A DNA stretch of 64,000 bases from DASQFQ01 sp038327685. Lineage in GTDB: Bacteria > Actinomycetota > Thermoleophilia > Solirubrobacterales > Solirubrobacteraceae. The stretch covers positions 8,691 through 72,690 of the forward strand of contig JBBQLH010000004.1 in NCBI GenBank assembly GCA_038327685.1, in the 5' to 3' direction. The position numbers and the translations under genes are program-made. The number at the start of each line of letters is the position of its first letter. Positions within the stretch are counted from its first letter, which is position 1. The notes under the pieces were generated by a model. That model worked only from the letters and a program-made list of their open reading frames with translations, ran no database searches and was not told the origin of the DNA. Below, one piece after another: positions 43,422 to 51,697 of this stretch.

Positions 43422-43730
43422 GTGAGCTTCCAGCGCGGCATCGACGGGGCGGATCCGGTCCGGCCCGACCCGGTCGGCGGCACGGCGGAGACGCACGACT
43501 ACCGCCGCCGCCTCAACGCGGGCCACCTCGGCACCGGGACGCTCGCCTGCCCGCGCTGCGACGCGCCCGTCGCGCTCGCACCGGGCCCCGCGGCGGTTGG
43601 CGCCCCGCTGGCCTGCCCGTTCTGCCACCACACCGGCGTCGTGCGCGAGTTCCTCTCGCTCGCGGCGCCCACGCGGCCGGCGCGGGTCGAGGTCCGCGTC
43701 GTCCGGCGCTTCCGCCGCGCGCTGCGCTGA
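43422..43730 (+). CDS. Small zinc-ribbon protein
   Basis: 102 residues from GTG 43422, 10 bases after the acyltransferase stop. CPRCDAPVALAPGPAAVG then CPFCHHTGVVREFLSL gives a four-Cys zinc ribbon of the CxxC-x(n)-CxxC type; the rest is basic at the C-terminus (VEVRVVRRFRRALR). No family name. Could bind nucleic acid or a partner protein; small size and weak start make the exact limits uncertain. Confidence 0.65.
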   Translation: MSFQRGIDGADPVRPDPVGGTAETHDYRRRLNAGHLGTGTLACPRCDAPVALAPGPAAVGAPLACPFCHHTGVVREFLSLAAPTRPARVEVRVVRRFRRALR

Positions 43731-43869
43731 CGCCGGGCGGGTTCGGCTGCCCGCACCCCCGGCGGGGGCCGCCAGGAGGTCCGTTCACGGGCTGGCTCGC
43801 TGGGAAGGCGGCCGTCCCGCTGCGACCGTACGTGGCGTCCCCGCCATACCGACTGGACTGGAGCCCACC

Positions 43870-43998
43870 ATGAACAGCAGACTTCGCCGCCTCCGCCGTG
43901 CGGTTGGCAACCTCGTCGCCGAGGACCGCCCCGGCTTCAAGCGCGTCGACGTGTCACCTGCCCGCTACGACGACGGGTCGTGGCTGAAGCAGGACTGA
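43870..43998 (+). CDS. Hypothetical 42-residue protein
   Basis: ATG 43870, MNSRLRRLRRAVGNLVAEDR followed by a short acidic/aromatic tail with YDDGSWLKQD. Start is in a non-coding-looking gap with weak Shine-Dalgarno (GGAGCCCACC). Codon use fits coding, but evidence is thin. It ends 3 bases before the convergent L,D-transpeptidase stop. Confidence 0.35.
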   Translation: MNSRLRRLRRAVGNLVAEDRPGFKRVDVSPARYDDGSWLKQD

Positions 43999-44001
43999 CG
44001 G

Positions 44002-44997
44002 CTAGCGGATCAGCACCGGGGTGCCGACCGGCACCCGGCGGAACAGATCGATCACGTCGGCCACGCGCATGCGGATGCAGCCGTGCGAGGCACGGCTGCC
44101 GATCGAGTACTCCTGCGAGGTCCCGTGGATGCCGACGCCGTTGGCTATCCCCATCCACCGGGCCCGCAGCGGGTTCGCCGCCGAGCCGCCCGGCGTCGTG
44201 GTCCCGGCGAGCTCGCCGGCCCACGGCGAGTTCGGCGCGGTCCAGGCGGGGTTGAGCTGCTTGTCCTGGATCGAGAAGCGACCCGTGGGCGTCGGGTAGG
44301 CCGGCAGCCCGACCGCGACCCCGTAGCTCTTGGAGAACTTCAGGCGCTTGAACAGCCGCAGCTTGAAGTGGGCGCGGTCGATCGTGATCACCGTCCGGTA
44401 GGCCGATGGCAGCTTGTTCGCAGTCACCCGCGGCTTGAGGATGCTGCGGGCCGGGCGCACGATGCGCGAGGAGGCCGGATCGGGGTTGAGCAGAACCTGC
44501 TCGATCGCCGCCCGCAGCTTCTTGGCGCCGAGGCTGCGGCCGGTCGCGGACTTGTGGCGGAAGATGTGGCGCAGCGTGATGCGGATCGTCGCGTCGCGCG
44601 GAGCGAGGTAGACGGCGCGCGAGACGCGGGCCGCGAGGGTCTCGATGCGATCGCGGTCCCACTCGATCGCGAGCGGCACGTCGGCGACCGGGTTCTTCGC
44701 GCCGGCGGAATAGGCGCGCTTCGCGGTCTGCACCGCGTCGAACTTGAGCTGCGCCTTCTTCATGGTCAGCCGGTAGCGGCGCCCGGCCACCTGCACGGAG
44801 ATGGGGCGCGCGAGCGGGGGCCCGAAGACCTGCTGCAGCTTGGCGGCCGCCTCAGGCACGGTGAGGTTGCCGACAGCGAATCCGTGGGCCTTGACGCCGG
44901 GCGCGATGCGCTGCTCCGGCGGCGGGGTCTGGGCCGCGGCGGGGGCGGCGAGGATGAGCAGGAGAAGGAGGCTGGTGAGGGGTGCAAGCGGGCGCAT
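44002..44997 (-). CDS. L,D-transpeptidase (YkuD domain)
   Basis: 331 residues from ATG 44997. Signal peptide LTSLLLLLILAAPAAAQ; residues ~30-200 are a PG_binding_4-type region repeating the GVKAHGFAVGNLTVPEAA pattern; YkuD domain ~205-331 with IHGTSQEYSIGSRASHGCIRM, which contains the catalytic His and Cys (SHGCIR). Makes 3-3 cross-links or attaches proteins to peptidoglycan in the cell envelope. Confidence 0.92.
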   Translation of the reverse strand: MRPLAPLTSLLLLLILAAPAAAQTPPPEQRIAPGVKAHGFAVGNLTVPEAAAKLQQVFGPPLARPISVQVAGRRYRLTMKKAQLKFDAVQTAKRAYSAGAKNPVADVPLAIEWDRDRIETLAARVSRAVYLAPRDATIRITLRHIFRHKSATGRSLGAKKLRAAIEQVLLNPDPASSRIVRPARSILKPRVTANKLPSAYRTVITIDRAHFKLRLFKRLKFSKSYGVAVGLPAYPTPTGRFSIQDKQLNPAWTAPNSPWAGELAGTTTPGGSAANPLRARWMGIANGVGIHGTSQEYSIGSRASHGCIRMRVADVIDLFRRVPVGTPVLIR

Positions 44998-45161
44998 CGG
45001 GCGGGAAGGGTAGCCGCTCACGCAGCGGCACTCCGCGGCTTCGTCCTGCGTGCACGGCGCGTTGCAGGGCCGGTGGCATCGTTCATGCCGCTTCGGCCGC
45101 CGCGACCGGAACGCCAGCAGCAGCTCGGGCAAACCGCTCGGTCGCCTCGAGCTGCGGGAAA

Positions 45162-46670
45162 CTACCCCGCAGCGGGCGCGGACCCGTGCGCGATGAAGTC
45201 CTGCGGGCGGGTGAGCACCGTGGCGAGCACCGCGCCGACGAAGGCGAGGATCGCGGCGTAGACGAGGATGTCGTTGAGCCCGCCGACGAACGCCTGCTCG
45301 GCCGCTCGGGTCAGCGCCTTGTTGCCGACCTTCTGCGCGCCGCCGAAGGAGATGAAGTCAGCGATCGCGTCCGTGCGCACGCCGGGCGGGAGGCGCGCAG
45401 CGGGCAGGCGGTCGAGGAAGTTCGAGGCCACCAGGTGCTGGAAGATCGCGCCCAGGCCCGCGATGCCGGTCGCGATGCCGACCTGCCGGAAGGTCGAGTT
45501 GATCCCGGACGCCATCCCGGCCCGCTGTGGCTCGACGACGCCGACGGCGGCCGTGGCGAGCGGCGGGTTGACGAGCCCGATCCCGCCGCCCGCCACCAGG
45601 AAGCCGGCGAGCAGCGCGGTCCAGTCGTCGCCGGCCTTGAGGCCGCTCATCAGCCACAGCCCCACGCCGACGAGCCCGAGGCCCGCGCCCAGGAACCAGC
45701 GGATCCCGAGGCGCTCGGCGAGCTTGCCCGAGACCGGCGCGACCATGAACGAGAGCAGCGTCACCGGCAGGAAGCGCAGGCCGGACTCGAGCGGCGAGTA
45801 GCCGAGGATGTTCTGGATGTAGAGCGTAAGGTAGAGGAACATCGAGAACATCGACGCCGACAGCACGAAGGCGGCGATCGACGCGCCGGCGAAGGCGGGC
45901 TTGCTGAACAGCGACAGGTCGAGCATCGGCTCGGCGCTGCGCCGCTCGACGAGGACGAAGACCGTCCCGAGGACCACCGCGGCGACGAGGCAGCCGACGA
46001 TCAGCGGGGCGCCCCAGCCCTCCGCGTTGCCGCGAATGAGGGCGAAGATGAGGGCGAACAGCCCGCCGGAGAACGTCACGAGCCCAGGCCAGTCGATGCG
46101 CCCGCCGCTCGGCGCGTGCGATTCCTCCACCTTCGCGAGCGTCATCGCGATGGCTCCGATGCCGATCGGCAGGTTGACGAGGAAGATCGCCTCCCAGCCG
46201 ATGCCGTCGGTCAGCACTCCGCCGACGAGCGGCCCGACCGCCACCGACGCGCCCGTCGTCGCCCCCCACGCCCCGAACGCGGTGCCGCGGTCGCGGCCCT
46301 GGAACGCCGAGGCCAGCAGCGCCAGCGAGGTCGCGAACATGAACGCGCCGCCGATGCCCTGCAGGGCGCGGGCGAGGTTGAGCACGAGCGGCGTCCCGGC
46401 GAGCGCGCACAGCGCCGAGGCGATGGTGAAGATCACGATCCCGATCACGAAGATCCGGCGGCGGCCGAACAGGTCCGCGAGCGAGCCGCCCGTGAGCAGC
46501 AGCGCGGCGAGCGTGAGCGCGTAGGCGTCGATCACCCACTGCAGGTCGGAGAAGCTCGAGTGCAGGGCCCGCTCGATCTCGGGCAGCGCGACGTTCACGA
46601 TCGTGATGTCGAGCAGCAGCATGAAGGTCGCGATGCACACCGCGATGAGGGTCCACCACTTTCGATCCAT
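45162..46670 (-). CDS. DHA2-family (14-TM) MFS pump
   Basis: 502 residues from ATG 46670. MDRKWWTLIAVCIATFMLLL, DITIVNVALPEIERAL (motif D1) and GSLADLFGRRRIFVIG (motif A), ATTGASVAVGPLVGGVLTD (motif C) define an EmrB/QacA-like pump, the second in the window. Divergent from the EcsC gene with a 43-base gap. The end is far from any regulator gene, so control is unclear. Confidence 0.92.
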   Translation of the reverse strand: MDRKWWTLIAVCIATFMLLLDITIVNVALPEIERALHSSFSDLQWVIDAYALTLAALLLTGGSLADLFGRRRIFVIGIVIFTIASALCALAGTPLVLNLARALQGIGGAFMFATSLALLASAFQGRDRGTAFGAWGATTGASVAVGPLVGGVLTDGIGWEAIFLVNLPIGIGAIAMTLAKVEESHAPSGGRIDWPGLVTFSGGLFALIFALIRGNAEGWGAPLIVGCLVAAVVLGTVFVLVERRSAEPMLDLSLFSKPAFAGASIAAFVLSASMFSMFLYLTLYIQNILGYSPLESGLRFLPVTLLSFMVAPVSGKLAERLGIRWFLGAGLGLVGVGLWLMSGLKAGDDWTALLAGFLVAGGGIGLVNPPLATAAVGVVEPQRAGMASGINSTFRQVGIATGIAGLGAIFQHLVASNFLDRLPAARLPPGVRTDAIADFISFGGAQKVGNKALTRAAEQAFVGGLNDILVYAAILAFVGAVLATVLTRPQDFIAHGSAPAAG

Positions 46671-46713
46671 GACTCTCACGGTACGAGATGGGGCGGTGGG
46701 TAGATTGACTCCG

Positions 46714-47367
46714 ATGAGCACTGTCCCCGAGCGGATCGAGGACGAGCGACGGCGCGAGCTGCCGCCGTCGCTGTGGGAGCGCCTCCGCTCCGACCCCGTG
46801 CACGCCCCCGAGCACCTCGCCCTGGCCGCCTCCGAACGCCACGCGCCCGCCGCCGCGGCCTGGGTCGAGGAGCGCCGGGGGATGTATGCGCACTCGCCGG
46901 CCGAGCTGGCGCAGATGGCCAAGCGCCGCCACGCCGCGCTCTCCCGCTTCGGCGGCGCCGCCACCGGCGTCGGCGGCATCTTCACCGTGATCCCGGACAT
47001 GGCCGCCACGGCCTGGATCCAGTCGCGGATGGTGTTCTTCATCGCCGCCGCGTACGGCTACGACCCGTTCGACCCGATGCGCCCCGCCGAGCTGCTCGTG
47101 CTCCAGGGTCTCTACCCCGATCCCCAGTCGGCGCGCAAGGCGCTCGACGGCGTCGGCACGTCGGTCATCCAGGCGTGGGCGGGCTCGAAGCTGGAGCGCG
47201 ACCAGGCGCTCGCCTCGCAGCTCGCCAGGATGGTCGGCCGGCGGGCGATCAAGCGCTTCGCCGGGCGCCTGATCCCGTTCGCGGCGATCGCGTTCAACGC
47301 GATCGGCAACGAGCGCGAGACGCGGGCGCGGGCGGATCGGACGATTCGCTTCTACGGCGGCGGTTAG
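46714..47367 (+). CDS. EcsC-family protein
   Basis: 217 residues. Start ATG 46714 after an AGATTGACTCCG stretch. RHAALSRFGGAATGVGGIFT then VIPDMAATAWIQSRMVFFIAAAYGYDP are the conserved EcsC hydrophobic regions; LAARMVGR-like segment with RRAIKRFAGRLIPFAAIAFNAIGN closes. EcsC-like proteins are membrane-associated, function unknown (EcsC of Bacillus is linked to an ABC exporter). No ABC genes adjoin here. Confidence 0.8.
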   Translation: MSTVPERIEDERRRELPPSLWERLRSDPVHAPEHLALAASERHAPAAAAWVEERRGMYAHSPAELAQMAKRRHAALSRFGGAATGVGGIFTVIPDMAATAWIQSRMVFFIAAAYGYDPFDPMRPAELLVLQGLYPDPQSARKALDGVGTSVIQAWAGSKLERDQALASQLARMVGRRAIKRFAGRLIPFAAIAFNAIGNERETRARADRTIRFYGGG

Positions 47368-47413
47368 CCGGCGGACGTCAACAGCGGCTGGATACGGCCG
47401 GGATTGCGGCCAC

Positions 47414-47454
47414 CGTCCTGCTTTGACGTCGTATGGAGACGTCAGAGCAGGACG
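47414..47454. terminator. Long hairpin between convergent ecsC-like and SDR genes
   Basis: Stem of 17 pairs (47414-47430 with 47438-47454), only one of them a T-G wobble, enclosing the loop GTATGGA. The arms contain CGTCCTGCT and the palindrome GACGTC. Placed 46 bases after ecsC-like stop and 31 bases before the SDR stop on the other strand: a bidirectional terminator. Its unusual length also suits a small structured RNA or repeat element. Confidence 0.7.
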
Positions 47455-47485
47455 ATGCTGCGATTCCGGCGGCACCCTCGCGCCG

Positions 47486-48085
47486 TTACACCGGCAGCTC
47501 CACGCCATTCAAGGCCGCGGACTCCGGCGAGCACAGCCACAGGATCAGCTCCGCGATCCGAGCCGGCGGGACCAACCGACCCCAGGCCGACTCCGGCATC
47601 GACTCGCGGTTCGCCGGCGTGTCGATCAACGACGGTGAGATGACGTTGCAGCGCACGCCCTCCTTCGCGATCGCCCCTGAGAGCGCGGTCACCCCCGCCT
47701 TCGACGCCGCGTAGCCCGCCGAGCCGGCGAACGGCTGCTGCGCGGTCGCCGAGGAGGTGCAGACGATCGCGCCGTCCTCGGCGAGGTGCGGGATCGCCGC
47801 GTGGCAGACGACGTAGGTCGTGCGGAGGTTGAGCCGGAGCACCGCCTCGAAGTCCTCGACCGGCGTCTTGCCCACCGGCTGCCCGGCGGCGAAGCCGCCG
47901 GCGAGGTTCACGACGGCGTGCAGCGGCGCGGCCGCCGCGACCGCGCGTCGCACCGCTTCCGGGTCGGTCAGGTCGACCTCGGCCCGGCGCGGAGCGGCCA
48001 CGTTCCAGCCCGCTGTCAGGAAACGCTCGACCACCGCGACTCCCAGGCCACCCCCGCCCCCCGTGATGAATGCGTTTCGCGTCAT
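47486..48085 (-). CDS. Short-chain dehydrogenase/reductase (small)
   Basis: 199 residues. ITGGGGGLGVAVVERFL (cofactor loop), VNLAGGFAAGQP (NNAG variant with NLAG), TSSATAQQPFAGSAGYAASKAG with Ser, Tyr-x-x-x-Lys, and NVISPSLIDTPANRESMP. Typical SDRs are 250 residues; this compact form ends at ELPV soon after the helix G region. NAD(P)H-dependent; substrate unknown. Start ATG 48085 faces the OB-HD gene with 30 bases between. Confidence 0.85.
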   Translation of the reverse strand: MTRNAFITGGGGGLGVAVVERFLTAGWNVAAPRRAEVDLTDPEAVRRAVAAAAPLHAVVNLAGGFAAGQPVGKTPVEDFEAVLRLNLRTTYVVCHAAIPHLAEDGAIVCTSSATAQQPFAGSAGYAASKAGVTALSGAIAKEGVRCNVISPSLIDTPANRESMPESAWGRLVPPARIAELILWLCSPESAALNGVELPV

Positions 48086-48115
48086 CCGCCGGGCACGGGT
48101 CTAGCGTTTCTGACC

Positions 48116-49072
48116 ATGCTCGTCAACCAACTCACCGACGGACAGGACGTCGACATCGTCCTGCTCGTGCGCGAGCGCCAGGTGCGGACCAGGCGCGACG
48201 GTGGCGAGTACATCAAGCTCGGGCTGGCCGACCGCACGGGCTCCCTGTCGGCGGTCATCCGGGATGACGTCCCCGCGCTCGCCGAGGTCTGCAACGCCGG
48301 CGGCGCCGTGCGCGTCGCGGGCCGCTACAGCGTCCACCCCCGCTACGGCCCGGAGCTCGCCGTGGAAACGCTGCGCGCCGCCGAGCCGCACGAGGTCGAC
48401 CTCGACGCGCTGTGCGACGGGCCGCCGCGCTCGGCTGACCAGATGGAGACGGATCTGCGCGATCTCGTCGCCACGATCCACAACCCGCACCTGCGCGCGC
48501 TGCTGGACGCGATCTTCGGCGCAGGCACCCCGACGTGGGAGGCCTTCCGCGCCGCCCCGGCGGCCAAGTACTACCACCAGGCCTACCGCCACGGCCTGCT
48601 CGAGCACTGCCTCTCGGTCGCGCAGTCCGTGTCGGCGATCGCGGCCACGTTCCCCGGCATCGACCGCGAGGTCGCCGTCTGCGGCGCGCTGCTGCACGAC
48701 ATCGGCAAGCTCGACGCCTACGCCTCCACCGGCCTTGCGATCGACATGACCGACGTCGGCAAGCTGCAGGGCGAGATCCCGCTCGGCTACTACCGGATCC
48801 GCCGCCTGATCGAGGACCTGCCGGGCTTCCCCGAGCACCTCGCGGGCGCGGTGCTGCACATCATCCTCTCCCACCACGGCGCGCTCGAGCACGGCTCGCC
48901 CGTGGTCCCGTGCACGCGCGAGGCCACGCTCGTGCACATGATCGACAACCTCGGCGGCCGCCTCGGCTCGTTCGACCGGCTCGAGAAGGAGCTGCCTCAG
49001 GGCAGCCAGTGGTCGGCGTTCGACCGCGCGATCGGCGGTGGCGCGTTCTTCGCCGACCGCGAGGCGGCGTAG
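48116..49072 (+). CDS. YhaM-like 3'-5' exoribonuclease (OB + HD domains)
   Basis: 318 residues from ATG 48116. N-terminal OB-fold ~1-100 (VRTRRDGGEYIKLGLADRTGS) and HD domain ~130-300: YHQAYRHGLLEHCLSVAQ, HDIGKLDAYAS (HD pair), LSHHGALEHGS and HMIDNLGGRL. Architecture and length match YhaM/CBF1 exoribonucleases, which degrade RNA and short DNA from the 3' end. No operon partner. Confidence 0.85.
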   Translation: MLVNQLTDGQDVDIVLLVRERQVRTRRDGGEYIKLGLADRTGSLSAVIRDDVPALAEVCNAGGAVRVAGRYSVHPRYGPELAVETLRAAEPHEVDLDALCDGPPRSADQMETDLRDLVATIHNPHLRALLDAIFGAGTPTWEAFRAAPAAKYYHQAYRHGLLEHCLSVAQSVSAIAATFPGIDREVAVCGALLHDIGKLDAYASTGLAIDMTDVGKLQGEIPLGYYRIRRLIEDLPGFPEHLAGAVLHIILSHHGALEHGSPVVPCTREATLVHMIDNLGGRLGSFDRLEKELPQGSQWSAFDRAIGGGAFFADREAA

Positions 49073-49135
49073 GAAAACCCGCAAAGTCGTTGTAAGCGGG
49101 GCGACTTATGTCCCGTCACCACTACAGTCGGAGCG

Positions 49136-51190
49136 GTGGCGAAGGACACCGAGAAGCTGATCCGGCAGCTCTCGCTGATCTCCTATCTGATGGCGGAGCG
49201 GCGACCCGTCACGGCAACGGAGATCCGGCGGGACGTAGAGGGCTACTCGGACATGACCGAGGACGCGTTCGCGCGCCGCTTCTACGCCGACCGCGCTGAG
49301 CTCGACGCGCTCGGCATCCAGCTGCGCGTCGACAAGCCGGCCGAGGGCTTCTCCGAGCAGGAGAACTACTCGCTCGCGCCCGAGGCCTTCCACCTGCCCG
49401 CGATCGCCTTCACCGACGAGGAGCACGCGTCGCTGCAGACGGCGCTCAAGCTGCTCGACGGCGAGTTCGCCTACGCCGAGCCGCTGCGGCTCGCGCTGCA
49501 GCAGATCACCTGGGGGCGCCCGAGCCCGCTCGACTCGCCCGAGCAGCGCTCGGTCGGCCTCGGCATCACGGCGTCGGCGGGCGGCGCCGAGGTCTCCGCC
49601 CGCCTCGCCAAGATCGACACCGCGATCTACCGCCGCAAGCGGATCGAGTTCGAGTACTTCACGATGCAGTCGGGGGAGGTCGCGCAGCGCCGCGTCGACC
49701 CCTACCAGCTCGTCTACCAGGGCGGCCAGTTCTACCTCGTCGGCCACTCGCACGAGCGCGACGGGGTGCGCGTGTTCCGGCTCTCGCGCATCCGCGGGAA
49801 GGTCGCCTACGCCACGAAGGCCGAGCACGACTTCCAGCGCCCGGCGGACTTCGACCCGCGCGTGTACGCAAACCGCATCCCGTGGCAGCTCGGCGACACG
49901 AAGGGCACGGCCGAGATCTGGGTGTCAGACCGCATCGCCTGGCACGTCGAGCGCAACTTCGGCCCCTACGGCGAGATGGCCGACGCCGACGACGGCAACG
50001 GCCGCGTCTTCCGCACCCCGTACTCGATCTCGCGGCTCGTGATCGCGTGGGCGCTGGGCTATGGCGAGCACGCCCGCATCGTCGGGCCCTCGGAGCTCGC
50101 CGCCGAGGCGCGCGGACGGCTCGACTCGATCGTCGAGCGCCACCGCGGCGATCCTTTCACCGGCATCGCCGACGGTCGCCCGCCCGGCGCCGAGGACCCC
50201 GAGATCGCCGAGGCCCCGACGCGCTCGCGGCAGGAGGCCGCGATCCGCCCCGAGCGCTTCGCCCGCCTCGTCACGCTCGCCTCCGTGCTGATCGCCGCCG
50301 GCCGTGAGGGTCGCCGCCTCCCGGTCAAGGAGGCCTGCGAGCGGCTCCAGATCTCCGAGCAGGAGCTGCGCGAGGACATCAGCGTGCTCAACGTCGTCAA
50401 CTTCGGCGGCGGGGCCTACGTGCTCTATGCCGAGGTCCAGGGCAAGGAGATCGAGGTCGACACCGAGCCCTACTCCGACACCTTCGACCGCCCCGCGCGG
50501 CTGCTGCCGATCGAGGCCAACGCGCTGATCACCGCGATCGAGTTCCTCGGCGAGCACCTGTCCGAGCATCTCGTCACCGCGCGCCAGAAGATCGAGAGCG
50601 CCCTCGGCGAGATCGGCCGCGAGGGCCTGCTGGTCGCCCGCGCCGACGCCGACGATTCCGACATCGCGCGCGAGGTGAGCCGCGCGATCGAGGCGCGCCG
50701 GCTGATCGAGCTCGAGTACTACGCGCCCAACGAGGACCGCTTCTCGACCCGGACGGTCGAGCCGTACGCGCTGATCAACGGCCGCGAGGGCTGGTACGTC
50801 GCGACCTACGACCCGGCGAAGGAGGACACGCGCCACTTCCGCCTCGACCGGGTCAAGTCCGTGGCCGTGCTCGACGCGCCCTATGAGCCGCGCGCCGGCC
50901 TCGACCCGATCGCGGACGTCGAGGGCTGGCCGCGGACCGGCGAGGTCTCCGACTCGCGCGTCGCGCAGGTCTGGATCTCACCCGAGCAGGCGCGCTGGGC
51001 GCGCGAGGAGCGCACGGTGCTCGCCGAGCTGCCCGACGGCGCGGTGATCATCGAATGGGGCTTCAAGGGCGAGGACTACCTCGTCAAGGAGGTGCTCAAG
51101 GAGGCCGGCGACGCCGCCGTCCTCGAGCCCGCCGACGCGCGCGAGGCCGTGCAGCACGCCGCCGAGCGTCTTCTCGCTCCCGCTTCGTGA
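49136..51190 (+). CDS. pafBC: PafB-PafC-like double WYL regulator
   Basis: 684 residues from GTG 49136. Two copies of an HTH + WYL + WCX unit: first HTH ~5-60 (MAERRPVTATEIRRDVEGYSD), WYL ~165-235 with LAKIDTAIYRRKRIEFEYF and VDPYQLVYQGGQFYLVG; second HTH from ~370 and WYL ~530-600 with AIEARRLIELEYYAPN and VEPYALINGREGWYVATYD. In mycobacteria PafB and PafC are separate proteins that activate DNA-damage genes in response to ssDNA; fused PafBC is known in other actinobacteria. No proteasome accessory genes flank it here. Overlaps the next gene by 4 bases. Confidence 0.88.
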   Translation: MAKDTEKLIRQLSLISYLMAERRPVTATEIRRDVEGYSDMTEDAFARRFYADRAELDALGIQLRVDKPAEGFSEQENYSLAPEAFHLPAIAFTDEEHASLQTALKLLDGEFAYAEPLRLALQQITWGRPSPLDSPEQRSVGLGITASAGGAEVSARLAKIDTAIYRRKRIEFEYFTMQSGEVAQRRVDPYQLVYQGGQFYLVGHSHERDGVRVFRLSRIRGKVAYATKAEHDFQRPADFDPRVYANRIPWQLGDTKGTAEIWVSDRIAWHVERNFGPYGEMADADDGNGRVFRTPYSISRLVIAWALGYGEHARIVGPSELAAEARGRLDSIVERHRGDPFTGIADGRPPGAEDPEIAEAPTRSRQEAAIRPERFARLVTLASVLIAAGREGRRLPVKEACERLQISEQELREDISVLNVVNFGGGAYVLYAEVQGKEIEVDTEPYSDTFDRPARLLPIEANALITAIEFLGEHLSEHLVTARQKIESALGEIGREGLLVARADADDSDIAREVSRAIEARRLIELEYYAPNEDRFSTRTVEPYALINGREGWYVATYDPAKEDTRHFRLDRVKSVAVLDAPYEPRAGLDPIADVEGWPRTGEVSDSRVAQVWISPEQARWAREERTVLAELPDGAVIIEWGFKGEDYLVKEVLKEAGDAAVLEPADAREAVQHAAERLLAPAS

Positions 51191-51687
51191 GCCGCCGCGA
51201 CGCCATCAAGATGGACCCGGGAGAGGTCCAGGCCTTCCTCGAGGAGTCCAAGACCGTCACCTGCGCCACCAACGGCCACGACGGCTTCCCGCACCTGATG
51301 CCGCTCTGGTACGTGCTGCGCGATACCCAGCCGACTTCGTCGGCGGGCACAGGCGGCCGCACCCGCCTATGGGGCTGGACCTACGGCAAATCGCAGAAGA
51401 CGAAGAACCTCGAGCGCGACGCGCGCGCGACGCTGCAGGTCGAGGCGGGGCTCGCGTACGAGGAGCTGCGCGGCGTGATGCTGCGCTGCGACGTCGTGAT
51501 CCATCGCGAGCTCGAGGTCATCGAGGGCATCGCGATGGAGCTCGTCGACCGCTATTCGGGGCCCGGCCCGGAGCACGACGGGGTCCGCGACGGCTTCCGC
51601 CAGCAGGCTCCCAAGCGGGTCGGGCTGGAGTTCGTGGAGCGCGGCCGCGTGACCTGGGATCACCGCAAGCTCGGCGGGGCCTACTAG
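51187..51687 (+). CDS. Pyridoxamine 5'-phosphate oxidase-like flavoprotein with an insertion
   Basis: 166 residues from GTG 51187. PNPOx-like split barrel: EVQAFLEESKTVTCATNGHDG, PHLMPLWYVLRD, then LWGWTYGKSQKTKNLERDARAT, VEAGLAYEELRGVMLRC. Between WYVLRD and RLWGW lies an extra TQPTSSAGTGGRT stretch in a tight turn; relatives I know have only 1-3 residues here. The extra DNA contains a small perfect hairpin (GCCGAC/GTCGGC). Likely F420- or flavin-binding oxidoreductase; substrate unknown. Confidence 0.8.
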   Translation: MSRRDAIKMDPGEVQAFLEESKTVTCATNGHDGFPHLMPLWYVLRDTQPTSSAGTGGRTRLWGWTYGKSQKTKNLERDARATLQVEAGLAYEELRGVMLRCDVVIHRELEVIEGIAMELVDRYSGPGPEHDGVRDGFRQQAPKRVGLEFVERGRVTWDHRKLGGAY

Positions 51688-51697
51688 GCTCCGCCCC

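Noticed and set aside
49136..51190. Unusual fusion of two WYL regulators
   Set aside because: Fused PafBC proteins are known in actinobacteria; not novel by itself.
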